Assembly: GCF_030409325.1 (NCBI RefSeq)
Contig: NZ_JAUFPR010000004.1
Coordinates: 543,548 to 607,547, forward strand
Reading direction: 5' to 3'
Length of the DNA: 64,000 nucleotides
Source: Mucilaginibacter aquaedulcis
GTDB taxonomy: Bacteria; Bacteroidota; Bacteroidia; Sphingobacteriales; Sphingobacteriaceae
Notes under the pieces: generated by a model
What the model was told of the DNA's origin: nothing
Database searches by the model: none
The model's input: only the letters and a program-made list of their open reading frames with translations
Part shown: piece after piece, positions 8,293 through 16,471 of the stretch
Layout: every line of letters begins with the position of its first letter
How positions within the stretch are numbered: position 1 is the first letter of the stretch
Made by a program: the position numbers and the translations under genes

Positions 8293-8844
8293 TTATTTGG
8301 TTTTAAGCCCGCTAAGCAACTCGGGGTTAAGAAGAGCCTGGTATGGATTACCGCTTAATCCTAATGCTTTTGCGAAGGCAGGTTCGGTTTTATAGCCTTG
8401 TTTTTTAAGAGTGATGATCTGTTGCCTGAACGCTTCGCCATAGTGTTGCAATAGCTGATGCTCCATCAGCATGTGGCGGTAAGCATACTGCTGCCGCGAA
8501 GGTACGTACTGACCAAAAACTTCAACAGGCCAACCTTCTATAATAAAATTGATAATAACGGTTTCCTGTCCGTTGATCAATGTGTCAGCCAATTCAAAAT
8601 CTTCAAAACCGCCAAAAGCTTTTGTGGCAACCATTTTAAAATTGTATTTATCGGTAAAGCAGCATATAATATCCAGATCGCTGTTTTCAATATCAATATT
8701 GATGGGGATTGTGCCGGCCAAAACAGGGTCAAAAGCCTGCAGGGTTTCCATTAACTTGTGTTTACTGAGCAAATGATATGCGGCTTGCTGCCGGGACGTA
8801 CCGTTAATTAAATATTGGAGATTTTCAAACAAATGGACTGGCAT
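8293..8844 (-). CDS. DUF4269 domain protein (nucleotidyltransferase-like)
   Basis: The protein begins best at the internal ATG 8844 (MPVHLFENL), 13 bases after the gldH stop, giving 183 residues; an upstream ATG at 8892 would overlap gldH. The sequence GTSRQQAAYHLL, then VLAGTIPINIDIENSDLDI matches the DUF4269 family. The GT...SDLDI pattern resembles the metal-binding G-S...DxD core of minimal nucleotidyltransferases, so transfer of a nucleotide is possible but not shown. It is the last gene of the holB-ricT-gldH run, likely co-transcribed. Confidence 0.8.
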   Translation of the reverse strand: MPVHLFENLQYLINGTSRQQAAYHLLSKHKLMETLQAFDPVLAGTIPINIDIENSDLDIICCFTDKYNFKMVATKAFGGFEDFELADTLINGQETVIINFIIEGWPVEVFGQYVPSRQQYAYRHMLMEHQLLQHYGEAFRQQIITLKKQGYKTEPAFAKALGLSGNPYQALLNPELLSGLKTK

Positions 8845-8857
8845 TTCAGCTAAAATA

Positions 8858-9340
8858 TTACTTCGCCTTTTCCACCCGCAAACCCACATCACTTATTTCG
8901 TGCAGGGGGTTATCGCGCATGTTTTGTTCTATTTCAAAGTGGTAGCTGCCTTTGGCGGGGAATTTATAGCCGTTTTTAAATGGTACCTGGTAGCTGTACA
9001 GGTTTCCCGTTCCGTTGCCCAGCCACTGTCCATCGTGGGTGGCCAGTTTAAGTTCGTAACGGGTAATTTTTACCTTTTTATCGGGCATGGTTTGGCTGAT
9101 AAGCACAAACAGATTAGAGTATTTGTAGTTGTCGGTAACCCGCACGTTAAAATAAAGATTGTAAGGGGCCTGGTCGTCGTCAATTTTGCAATCAAACTTA
9201 ACTTTATTCACGTACGACCAATTGTGATCTGTGATGGCTACGTTATTGTCAATGATCGCGTTTTTGTCTGTACAACTACCCAGCAGTATAATGCATAATG
9301 CACATACTGTTGGGTAGAATATTTTAAATGCCCGTTTCAT
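8858..9340 (-). CDS. gldH: Gliding motility lipoprotein GldH
   Basis: 160-residue outer-envelope lipoprotein with signal peptide and lipobox LLGSC (Cys23). In Flavobacterium johnsoniae GldH is needed for gliding and for a working type IX secretion machinery. Family signatures visible here include the NVRVTDNYKYSNLFV segment (~67-81) and the C-terminal MRDNPLHEISDVGLRVE. Its ATG overlaps the stop of ricT by one base (TAATG), so translation is probably coupled. The ricT-gldH pairing is common in Bacteroidota. Presence of gldH alone does not show that the organism glides. Confidence 0.92.
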   Translation of the reverse strand: MKRAFKIFYPTVCALCIILLGSCTDKNAIIDNNVAITDHNWSYVNKVKFDCKIDDDQAPYNLYFNVRVTDNYKYSNLFVLISQTMPDKKVKITRYELKLATHDGQWLGNGTGNLYSYQVPFKNGYKFPAKGSYHFEIEQNMRDNPLHEISDVGLRVEKAK

Positions 9341-10899
9341 TATTGCTGGGTATCCGGAGGGGTGTTATTGTTGCTGTTCTGGTTATTAGGCTTTGGACGA
9401 TTGGGCCTGTTGCGCCTGTTATTACTTTTACCTCCTTCGCGTGGCTCGCGGTTGCCCGCTACCTGTGGCGGTTTGTTAGGGCTTCCTTCACGTGTTTCCC
9501 TGTTGCCTGCTGCCTGCGGTGCTTTGTTGGCCCCGCCTTCCTGTGGTGGGCGGTTTCCCTGTTGCTGAGGTTTATTACCTCCCTGCTGGTTTTGCGGCCT
9601 TTGCCCCTGCTGTTGCGGCGAACGGTTTGGTTGCTGAGGCTTGCCTCCTTCAGGATTGGCTTGTGCAGGTTTTTCTGCAGATGGAGCCGCACCCTGAGGC
9701 CTTGGCTGGTTAGGCTGGTTTTTTGGCCTGTTATCTGCCTGTACACCATCGGGCCTTTGGCCTTTATTACGGTTTTTGTTATTGCTTTTCTTTTTATTGT
9801 TGCGGCTGCGTTCGTCAAGGCGGGTTAGGCTATCCTGACCCACTACGTTTTCGTAGTCAAGCGCTTTTGCAGGTTGAGCTTCTACCTCTACCAGTTCTCC
9901 CAGGTCGGCAGGAATAACGCCCTCCTTATTTTGCTGCTGAATTTCTTTTACCTTGCTTATTGGCAACGGTACCCATGATTCTTCACGAGGGTAGCTAAAC
10001 CACATGATCTTTTTAAATATATCCGTTTTTTGCAGGCGGGCGTCACCTTTTTCGGTCCGCAGCACGTTCACATTATCAGGGATGTATTTGAGCGCGTCCA
10101 TATAGGTATCCAGCTCATAGTTTAAACAGCACTTTAGCTTACCGCATTGGCCGGCCAGTTTCAGGGTGTTTAACGAAAGATTTTGGTAACGGGCGGCCGA
10201 GGTTGATACCGTTTTAAAATCGGTTAGCCAGGTTGAGCAGCAAAGTTCGCGACCGCATGAGCCTATACCGCCAAGGCGGCTTGCTTCCTGCCTCATACCT
10301 ATCTGCCTCATCTCGATACGGATGCGGAAGGTTTCGGCCATTTTTTTGATCAGCTCCCTGAAATCAACGCGGCCTTCGGCTGTGTAATAAAAGGTAGCTT
10401 TGGTTTTATCGCCCTGGTAATCCACATCACTCAGCTTCATGCTCAGGTTAAGGTCAAGGGCCAGCTTGCGCGATTTGTGCATGGTTTCCCACTCCATATC
10501 TTTGGCGGCTTTCCATTTATCCACGTCGGCAATGGTAGCTTTACGGTATATCTTTTTTACCACATCGGCTTCTTTCACGTTGCGCTTAACCATTTGCATA
10601 CGCACCAGCTCGCCGGTGATAGATACGTGACCAATATCATAACCGCCGGTAGCGGCCTCAACGGCAACGAGTTCGCCGGCTTCCAGGTAAATATTGTCAG
10701 TGTTTACAAAAAACTCCTTGCGTGAGCCTTTAAATTTAACTTCAATAATTGGAAACGGCTTATAATTTGTCGGCATGTCCATGTGCGACAGCCAATCGTA
10801 AACATCTAATTTGCTGCAACCATTAGTAAGGCATGAGCCGTTACTTTTGCAGCCCGCAGGTGAGCATCCGCCACCTGTTGAACAACTTCCACATCCCAT
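9340..10899 (-). CDS. ricT: PSP1 domain protein, RicT/YaaT family
   Basis: 519 residues. An N-terminal Cys/Gly-rich cap (eight cysteines in the first ~30 residues) precedes the PSP1 core at about 40-300. The core keeps the cysteine pairs of the family, GSCGRELCCSTW (~213-224) and GQCGKLKCCLNYE (~250-262), which in RicT of Bacillus help bind iron-sulphur clusters in the RicAFT complex acting on RNA processing. After residue ~355 comes a long tail of Gln, Pro, Asn, Arg and Gly, probably disordered. In Bacteroidota the partners RicA/RicF are not obvious, so the role is inferred. It sits two bases past holB and overlaps gldH by one base. Confidence 0.88.
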   Translation of the reverse strand: MGCGSCSTGGGCSPAGCKSNGSCLTNGCSKLDVYDWLSHMDMPTNYKPFPIIEVKFKGSRKEFFVNTDNIYLEAGELVAVEAATGGYDIGHVSITGELVRMQMVKRNVKEADVVKKIYRKATIADVDKWKAAKDMEWETMHKSRKLALDLNLSMKLSDVDYQGDKTKATFYYTAEGRVDFRELIKKMAETFRIRIEMRQIGMRQEASRLGGIGSCGRELCCSTWLTDFKTVSTSAARYQNLSLNTLKLAGQCGKLKCCLNYELDTYMDALKYIPDNVNVLRTEKGDARLQKTDIFKKIMWFSYPREESWVPLPISKVKEIQQQNKEGVIPADLGELVEVEAQPAKALDYENVVGQDSLTRLDERSRNNKKKSNNKNRNKGQRPDGVQADNRPKNQPNQPRPQGAAPSAEKPAQANPEGGKPQQPNRSPQQQGQRPQNQQGGNKPQQQGNRPPQEGGANKAPQAAGNRETREGSPNKPPQVAGNREPREGGKSNNRRNRPNRPKPNNQNSNNNTPPDTQQ

Positions 10900-10901
10900 A
10901 A

Positions 10902-12047
10902 TTAATTCGGTATATATTGACTCCCCTGAGGGATGGTTTTTACATTCAGTATTTTTATGATCTGTAAAGATACATCTAAAAATAAAATTTTAGGATTTGC
11001 ATTTCTCTCTACATGATAGTGCGCTTTTTCAAGCTCGGTACTGATGTCCTGAGCTTTTGCAATACTGAGTACGCTGGTCATTTTTTGAGCTGTTTCCAGC
11101 TCCTTTGCCGGCAGGTGAACCAGGTTGCCAGCCCCCGCCATAAGCAGGCAGCACTCGCGTATAAAGCTGATGCCGTAGCGTAAAAAGTTTTTTTGATTTT
11201 CGCGGCCCATTTTGGCAAACTGATCAACAAAGGTTAAAACCTCCAGTCCCTTGTTGCTGAAACACAGGCGAAGCCATTGCACAAAAAGATTATGATAGCC
11301 TTTATTATCCTGCTGCAGCATGGTAAGAGCTTCGGTAAGGTTGCCATTGCTCAGGTAGGCTATTTCGGCAGCGGCATCCTCAGTTTGGTTATGCTCGGCA
11401 ATCAGGTAATTTTTCACGTCCTCATAACCCAGCGCCGGAATTTTTACCAGTTGCGTGCGCGAAAGAATGGTGTTCAGTATCTGATCCTGGTTTTGGGCCA
11501 CCAATATGAACAGCGTGTTAGGCTGTGGCTCCTCAATAATTTTTAGCAGGGCGTTACCCTCCTTGTCCAGGTACTCGGGCAACCAAAGGATCAATATTTT
11601 GTATACCGATTCAAATGGCTTAAAGCTAAGTTTTTTAATGATTTGGTGGCACTCAGCAATATTGATGTTGGCCTGTTTGTTTTCGGCATCCAGGTAACCG
11701 CGCCAGGTATCCAGACTTAGGTATGGGTTTGCGGAAACCGCTTCGCGCCATTGTTCAATAAAAGTAAGGGCGGTATCATCCTTATGTTTGGCAAAAAACG
11801 GATACGAAAAATGCAGATCGGGGTGCATCAGTTTTTCATACTTGCGGCACGATGAACATACTCCGCAGGAGTCGTCGAGCTGTTTATCTTCGCATGAAAG
11901 ATACTGGGCATAGGCAATAGCAAGCGGCAGGCCTCCCGAACCCTCGGGACCTAAAAACAGCTGCGCGTGGCTTACCCGGTTCTCTGTCACCGTGTTAAGT
12001 AAACGTTGCTTTACGGCTGCCTGTCCTACTATTTGTTTAAACTGCAT
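10902..12047 (-). CDS. holB: DNA polymerase III delta' subunit
   Basis: Clamp-loader subunit of the replicative polymerase. The ATG at 12047 gives MQFKQIVGQ, the usual beginning, and 381 residues. The AAA+ core shows HAQLFLGPEGSGG in place of a Walker A motif, lacking the catalytic lysine, as expected for the non-hydrolysing delta' subunit. A zinc-binding loop, CGVCSSCRKYEKLMHP (with another Cys upstream), follows, and the SRC motif appears as SRTQ. It heads the minus-strand run holB-ricT-gldH-DUF4269 with only a two-base gap to ricT. Confidence 0.93.
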   Translation of the reverse strand: MQFKQIVGQAAVKQRLLNTVTENRVSHAQLFLGPEGSGGLPLAIAYAQYLSCEDKQLDDSCGVCSSCRKYEKLMHPDLHFSYPFFAKHKDDTALTFIEQWREAVSANPYLSLDTWRGYLDAENKQANINIAECHQIIKKLSFKPFESVYKILILWLPEYLDKEGNALLKIIEEPQPNTLFILVAQNQDQILNTILSRTQLVKIPALGYEDVKNYLIAEHNQTEDAAAEIAYLSNGNLTEALTMLQQDNKGYHNLFVQWLRLCFSNKGLEVLTFVDQFAKMGRENQKNFLRYGISFIRECCLLMAGAGNLVHLPAKELETAQKMTSVLSIAKAQDISTELEKAHYHVERNANPKILFLDVSLQIIKILNVKTIPQGSQYIPN

Positions 12048-12272
12048 TTGGTGCAAAATAGCGAAATAGTTTTGAGTTATGGGTATTGAGTTTATAGAAA
12101 GTGTGATAATGACGGGTAATGAGTGTTGAGTTATGCGCTTTTACAACGGTTTTTTTAATATTGAGCTCACTTCTGTAGCTCATTGTTCAGAACTCAAAAC
12201 CGTAAACCAAAAGAGGTAAGCCCGGCCAAAAAAGCTACTTTTGTAACGTATAACCCACTACTTACAACTACT

Positions 12273-12683
12273 ATGAGAATAATGGCTTTCGATTACGGCA
12301 CCAAACGCATAGGCATCGCGGTTACCGATCCTTTGCAGATCATCGCCACCGGGTTGGATACCATTCACCCGCAGTATATTGTTGACTACCTGAAAACCTA
12401 CCTGCAAACCGAACAGGTGGAACGCTTTATTGTAGGCGAGCCCAAGCAAATGGATAATACACCATCGCAATCGGCCATGCATGTAAAAGGTTTTGTTACG
12501 CTGCTCACCAAAAACTTCCCCCAAATACCTATTGAAATGCTCGACGAGCGTTTTACCTCCAAAATGGCATCAGCCACCATTGCTCAAAGTGGCATGAACA
12601 AAAAACACCGCCAGAATAAAGAACTGGTTGATACCATATCTGCGGTGATACTGCTGCAGGGATGGATGGAGAAACGTTTTTGA
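12273..12683 (+). CDS. ruvX: Holliday junction resolvase-like protein RuvX (YqgF)
   Basis: RNase H-fold protein needed for pre-16S rRNA 5' maturation in other bacteria and originally proposed as a Holliday junction resolvase. The ATG at 12273 (MRIMAFDYGTKRIGIAVTD) is the proper start and gives 136 residues, the family length; upstream in-frame sequence adds no conserved residues. Catalytic acidic residues are expected at FDYGTKR (Asp), VGEP (Glu) and ...LVDTISAVILLQ (Asp). Just downstream begins the left arm of the inverted repeat around the GxxExxY gene, so its 3' flank is a site where a cassette has landed. Confidence 0.93.
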   Translation: MRIMAFDYGTKRIGIAVTDPLQIIATGLDTIHPQYIVDYLKTYLQTEQVERFIVGEPKQMDNTPSQSAMHVKGFVTLLTKNFPQIPIEMLDERFTSKMASATIAQSGMNKKHRQNKELVDTISAVILLQGWMEKRF

Positions 12684-12763
12684 CTGTTGATTTGGGTTTG
12701 ATTGAGGTGATTTCGTTGATGATTTTGCGCTGGAGATTGATGTATTTTGCTTGTTGTTTTATT
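12681..12763 (+). repeat. Left arm of inverted repeat around the GxxExxY gene
   Basis: This 83-base stretch is an imperfect inverted copy of 13245-13327. The 33 bases at 12717-12749 are identical to the reverse complement of 13259-13291. The last two bases lie inside the stop codon of the GxxExxY gene. Degenerate words such as GATTT(G/C)G and TTGAT recur along it. Confidence 0.85.
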
Positions 12764-13184
12764 AAAAGCCGTTGATTTGTTGCTTTGCTAATTTGTATTC
12801 ATTAGTAACACGTTTAAATTCCAGGCTTTTTGAGCCGAAATTGATGAGCAGGCCTGTTTCCAGTTTATAAACTTCCAGATAGTTTAATACCTGGGCAAGG
12901 TGGGCGTCCTCTAATTTTGATAACGCTTTAATTTCAACCATTACTTTATCAGCAACAAGAAAATCAACCCGTCTGGTTCCAATATCAATACCATCGTAAT
13001 AAATAGTCATTTCCAGTTCCCGGCTAAACATTAAATTCTGTTTTTGCATTTCAATGGCCAAAGCCCGCTGATAAATTACTTCTTGAAAACCATTACCTAA
13101 TTCGGAATGAACCTTCATTGCGCAGCCAATTATTTTACCTGTCAGCTCAGAATATTTATAAGCGTTATTTACCACTTCTTTCAT
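12762..13184 (-). CDS. GxxExxY protein (PD-(D/E)xK nuclease-like)
   Basis: 140-residue protein of the family named after its GxxExxY motif, here GFQEVIY (residues ~32-38, preceded by SELGNG). It also has a PD-(D/E)xK-type core: RRVDFLV followed by MVEIKA (Asp ~75, Glu ~84, Lys ~86). The family is widespread in Bacteroidota, often in several copies per genome; its biological role is not established. ATG at 13184. Both flanks are long inverted repeats of each other (12681-12763 and 13245-13327), so gene plus arms looks like a small cassette. No transposase is encoded. It is inserted between ruvX and the O-methyltransferase gene. Confidence 0.92.
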   Translation of the reverse strand: MKEVVNNAYKYSELTGKIIGCAMKVHSELGNGFQEVIYQRALAIEMQKQNLMFSRELEMTIYYDGIDIGTRRVDFLVADKVMVEIKALSKLEDAHLAQVLNYLEVYKLETGLLINFGSKSLEFKRVTNEYKLAKQQINGF

Positions 13185-13244
13185 TTGAATAAGGACTTAG
13201 GTTTTATGTTTGATAAAACTATAAAAACCAATCAAGAATAATAC

Positions 13245-13327
13245 AATAAAATAGCAATCAAAATACATCAATCTCCAGCGCAAAATCATCAGCGCAATCA
13301 CGACCATCAATCCAAATCAACGGTTCA
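13245..13327 (-). repeat. Right arm of inverted repeat around the GxxExxY gene
   Basis: Inverted copy of 12681-12763 with a 33-base perfect core at 13259-13291 (begins CAAAATACATCAATCTCCAG). Just beyond it, 13380-13412, more words of the AATCAACGAAATCTGCGTAA type appear, which suggests that the element's border is composed of short degenerate repeats. Confidence 0.85.
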
Positions 13328-13417
13328 GACGATAAAGTGTTAAAATAAAACAAGCTAACAATCAAAAAGTTAAGTAAAAAATCAACGAAATCTGCGTAAT
13401 CAACCCCATCAACGGTT

Positions 13418-13425
13418 TATCTTTG
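13418..13425 (+). promoter_or_regulatory. Promoter -7 element five bases from an ATG (possible leaderless transcript)
   Basis: TATCTTTG is a perfect TAnnTTTG match and ends only four bases before the ATG (13430) of the O-methyltransferase gene. If used, the transcript would begin at or very near the start codon. Confidence 0.5.
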
Positions 13426-13429
13426 CCGC

Positions 13430-14068
13430 ATGGATATTCTCCCTCATGCCTTGCTGGCATACTTAGATGACCATTGCGATCCGGAGCCTGAGGGGCTGCA
13501 AAAGCTCAACCGCGAAACGCATTTAAAAGTGCTCCGTCCGCATATGCTGTCGGGCCATTATCAGGGCCGCCTGCTCAGTTTTCTGAGCAAAATGATACAG
13601 CCAAAACTTATTCTGGAGATAGGAACCTTTACAGGCTACTCGGCAATTTGCCTGGCCGAAGGACTTGTTGAAGGAGGCATCCTCCATACCATTGAGGTGA
13701 ACCGCGAAATGGAGGAGATCATTAATTCACACTTTAAATCAACACATGTTGAAAATAAAATAAAGCTGCATTTTGGCCAGGCAGAGGCCGTTATTGCTGA
13801 TTTAGAGGAAGATAATTTCGATTTAGTGTTTATTGATGCCGATAAAAAGAATAATTATACTTACTTTCAATTAGTTTTTGACAAAGTACGGTCCGGAGGA
13901 TTGATAATAATTGACAATGTTTTGTGGAAGGGAAAGGTTTATGGTACAGAAAAAGATACCGATACCGAGAATATCCGCAAACTAAATGACCAGATAGCTG
14001 TTGACAGCAGGATAGAAAAATTAATCCTGCCGGTACGCGACGGGCTGCTGGTTATCAGAAAAAAATAA
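13430..14068 (+). CDS. Class I SAM-dependent O-methyltransferase
   Basis: 212-residue protein of the O-methyltransferase family that includes catechol and caffeoyl-CoA O-methyltransferases. The SAM-binding motif I is EIGTFTGYSAICLAEGL (~62-78), motif II HTIEVNREME, then the metal-binding region VFIDADKKNNYTYF (~131-144) and IIIDNVLWKG (~160-169), with Asp and Asn residues that hold the divalent cation in this group. Substrate unknown; probably a small diol or hydroxylated aromatic. Cytosolic. The ATG at 13430 is right after a promoter-like word. The glucosaminidase gene follows after two bases, suggesting joint transcription. Confidence 0.9.
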   Translation: MDILPHALLAYLDDHCDPEPEGLQKLNRETHLKVLRPHMLSGHYQGRLLSFLSKMIQPKLILEIGTFTGYSAICLAEGLVEGGILHTIEVNREMEEIINSHFKSTHVENKIKLHFGQAEAVIADLEEDNFDLVFIDADKKNNYTYFQLVFDKVRSGGLIIIDNVLWKGKVYGTEKDTDTENIRKLNDQIAVDSRIEKLILPVRDGLLVIRKK

Positions 14069-14070
14069 TT

Positions 14071-14622
14071 ATGAAGAAAATCTTACTGATTACAACACTG
14101 TTGATATCAACATTTGCTGCTTCAGCACAAAAAAATACTTCACAATCATATATCGAGAAGTTCAAAGATGATGCCATTCGTATTATGCACGAAACCGGCA
14201 TCCCCGCCAGTATAGTTTTAGGAGTAGCCATGCACGAATCAGGCTGCGGAAACAGCACCATAGCACAAAATTTAAATAACCAGTTTGGTGTAAAAGGCGG
14301 CGGCGGCGCGGTGTATACCAAACACAACAAAAAAGTACGCACCTCCTATAAAAAATACGATTCGGTTTTAGAATCATTTCAGGATTTTGCCCGCATCATG
14401 ACCGAGCGCAAGCAGTTTAGCCACCTGGCCGATGCCTTGAACCATTACGATTATCTGGGCTGGGCCAAAGGCATACAACGCAGCGGTTATGCAAGCAGTC
14501 GCAGATGGGCATCGCAGGTATTGGGTATCATCAACAAATATGACCTCCATGATCTTGACGAGAAGCCAAGCGACTCAACCAAGCTGGCCAGCCAAACGCA
14601 ATTAGCAGAAACAAAACAATAA
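14071..14622 (+). CDS. Secreted glucosaminidase-domain protein
   Basis: 183-residue exported peptidoglycan hydrolase. Signal peptide MKKILLITTLLISTFAASAQ with cleavage after AQ. The mature part is a single GH73/FlgJ-like glucosaminidase domain: YIEKFKDDAIRIMHETGIPASI, then GVAMHESGCGNSTIAQNLNN, where the Glu of HESGCG is the catalytic acid, and NQFGVKGGG. The C-terminal half has the YDSVLESFQDFARIM segment typical of the family. It lacks LysM repeats, unlike its neighbour downstream. Likely acts in the periplasm on N-acetylglucosaminyl linkages. The two adjacent genes probably arose by duplication. Confidence 0.9.
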   Translation: MKKILLITTLLISTFAASAQKNTSQSYIEKFKDDAIRIMHETGIPASIVLGVAMHESGCGNSTIAQNLNNQFGVKGGGGAVYTKHNKKVRTSYKKYDSVLESFQDFARIMTERKQFSHLADALNHYDYLGWAKGIQRSGYASSRRWASQVLGIINKYDLHDLDEKPSDSTKLASQTQLAETKQ

Positions 14623-14682
14623 ATACGTTTATAAATCTTATTTTGGCATATTTATTAATGCCTTACGTTAAGGTTTAGCTAT

Positions 14683-15513
14683 ATGCAGAAACTATTTGCC
14701 TTATTATTTATAGCCGTAATTTGCCTGAGCTCGTGCTCATCGCGCAAAAAAGGTATCTCCGGCGGCCAGGCCCGCCGCAACAATAACAGCATCAAAAAAG
14801 GGAATGCCGATGCTGCCAACTATCAATCATACACATCGCTGGCTTATATTGACCGCTTCAAGGATATTGCCATTCAGGAAATGAACCAGAATGGTATCCC
14901 CGCAAGTATTACCTTGGCGCAGGGCTTGTTTGAATCGGGCAGCGGCAATAGCGAACTGGCCCGTTACGCCAACAACCATTTCGGCATTAAATGCACCAGC
15001 GACTGGAAAGGCCGAAGCTATTACAAAGACGATGATAATAAGAACGATTGTTTCCGGGTGTATGATAACCCGGAGGATTCTTTCCGCGATCACTCTGCTT
15101 TTTTAAAACGCAAAAACTACGCTAAGCTTTTTGAGCTTGACAGGAATGATTACGAAGGCTGGGCTCGTGGGCTTAAACAGGCCGGCTACGCCACCAACCC
15201 AAAATATCCTGAATTGCTGATTAACGTTATTGTAAAGTATAATCTTGACCAGTATGACCGCCCCGAAGGCCAGATAGCCAAAATTAAACGCGAAGACCGC
15301 GTGCTGACCCAGATCAACAACAATATTGGCAAGGCCACAACCGATAGCATCCCCCAAACCAAGCCCGACGATAAAATATACACCGTTAAAACAGGCGATA
15401 CACTATACAACATATCCAAGCGTTTTGGAATAACAGTTGATGAACTAAAAGGACTAAACAGCATTCCCGACGATCATATTTCCATAGGGCAAAAGCTTGT
15501 TGTAGTGAAGTAG
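14683..15513 (+). CDS. Glucosaminidase lipoprotein with C-terminal LysM
   Basis: 276 residues. The N-terminus is a lipoprotein signal with lipobox CLSSC (Cys19), so the enzyme should be tethered to a membrane. The glucosaminidase domain spans about 45-190 (ALFESGSGNSEL pattern as AQGLFESGSGNSELARYANN, with catalytic Glu; NHFGIKC follows). A LysM peptidoglycan-binding repeat closes the protein (IYTVKTGDTLYNISKRFGIT, ~231-276). Paralogous to the preceding gene, which has no LysM. Role: remodelling of cell-wall glycan during growth or division. Confidence 0.92.
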   Translation: MQKLFALLFIAVICLSSCSSRKKGISGGQARRNNNSIKKGNADAANYQSYTSLAYIDRFKDIAIQEMNQNGIPASITLAQGLFESGSGNSELARYANNHFGIKCTSDWKGRSYYKDDDNKNDCFRVYDNPEDSFRDHSAFLKRKNYAKLFELDRNDYEGWARGLKQAGYATNPKYPELLINVIVKYNLDQYDRPEGQIAKIKREDRVLTQINNNIGKATTDSIPQTKPDDKIYTVKTGDTLYNISKRFGITVDELKGLNSIPDDHISIGQKLVVVK

Positions 15514-15698
15514 GGTTTTGTTGGAGCGAGTTTTTGTTGCGGGTTTTGGGTGCGAAGAGCGAAGTGTGGGTGTGGAAAAATAAAGAATGTCACCCCGTCC
15601 TCACACCCCGCTCCCCGCACTCCTCCCACCCCACCAGCTGTTAATTGTTGTTAAATATGATGCTCAGGTACTGCCGAACAGTTATTTTTGGCGCCACC

Positions 15699-16457
15699 AT
15701 GAAAATATGGCTGCTTTTATTTTTCAGTACATTATCCTTATCTGTTTTTGCTCAGCAAAAAACGGTTGATGGTATTGTGTTTGATAAAGAGAGCAAAACA
15801 CGTATTGCCAAGGTTAATGTACGGAACGCTACCACGGGCAAATCAGTTTACAATACGTTTAAAGGCGAGTTTAAAATAGAGGCCAAACCCGGCGATGTAC
15901 TCATTTTTACCAAGCCCGACCATTTTGCCGATACACTGCAGCTGCAAAACAATACTTCGCTGGCCGTTTATATGAAACGCACGGCCATACAGTTGCAGGA
16001 AGTTATTGTGCGCGATACCATGTTAAACCCGCAAAAACAACTGGCAGCTACTAAAAAAGATTATACCAAAATTTATGGGTCGCTTGATAATCATGATTTG
16101 CTTTCGGTAGCGCCGGGGATGGGTGCAGGTATAGGTATTGATGCCTTGTACAATGCCTTTAGCCGTAGCGGCCGAAACGCCGAAAAGCTGCGCGAGATCA
16201 TCGCGCGCGATTACAAGCAGAATGTGATAGACTATCGTTTTAACCGCACCTATGTAGGCTCCATCACCAACCTTAAAGACCAGCAGCTTACCGATTTTAT
16301 GCAGCGTTACCGCCCCGGCTATTACCTGGTAACCACTGCAAGTGATTACGAGTTCATAGCATCAATAAAAGCCAACCTCAAACGGTTTTTACGCGCACCG
16401 CGCAGGTATGCCCTGCCAGTACTTGTTACCCCAAAGGCAGAAGATCTGGCCAATTAA
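15699..16457 (+). CDS. Exported protein with carboxypeptidase-like regulatory domain
   Basis: The ATG at 15699 starts a clean signal peptide (MKIWLLLFFSTLSLSVFAQ), giving 252 residues; a start 54 bases earlier would spoil it. Residues ~20-105 form a CarboxypepD_reg-like beta-sandwich (VDGIVFDKESKTRIAKVNVR ... FKGEFKIEAKPGDVLIFTKP), which is common at the N-terminus of Bacteroidota outer-membrane receptors but here stands without a barrel. The remaining part is mixed alpha/beta with no recognised domain. Probably periplasmic or outer-membrane associated; function unknown. Confidence 0.8.
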   Translation: MKIWLLLFFSTLSLSVFAQQKTVDGIVFDKESKTRIAKVNVRNATTGKSVYNTFKGEFKIEAKPGDVLIFTKPDHFADTLQLQNNTSLAVYMKRTAIQLQEVIVRDTMLNPQKQLAATKKDYTKIYGSLDNHDLLSVAPGMGAGIGIDALYNAFSRSGRNAEKLREIIARDYKQNVIDYRFNRTYVGSITNLKDQQLTDFMQRYRPGYYLVTTASDYEFIASIKANLKRFLRAPRRYALPVLVTPKAEDLAN

Positions 16458-16471
16458 AAAAACGGTTAAAT

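Noticed and set aside
9328..9828. Long open frames opposite the ricT tail
   Set aside because: They are antisense to the Gln/Pro/Asn-rich tail; their Leu/Pro/Arg-rich composition is a by-product of its codons.
12762..13184. GxxExxY gene as a classical insertion sequence
   Set aside because: No transposase domain and no short target-site duplication could be defined; the arms are much longer than IS ends.
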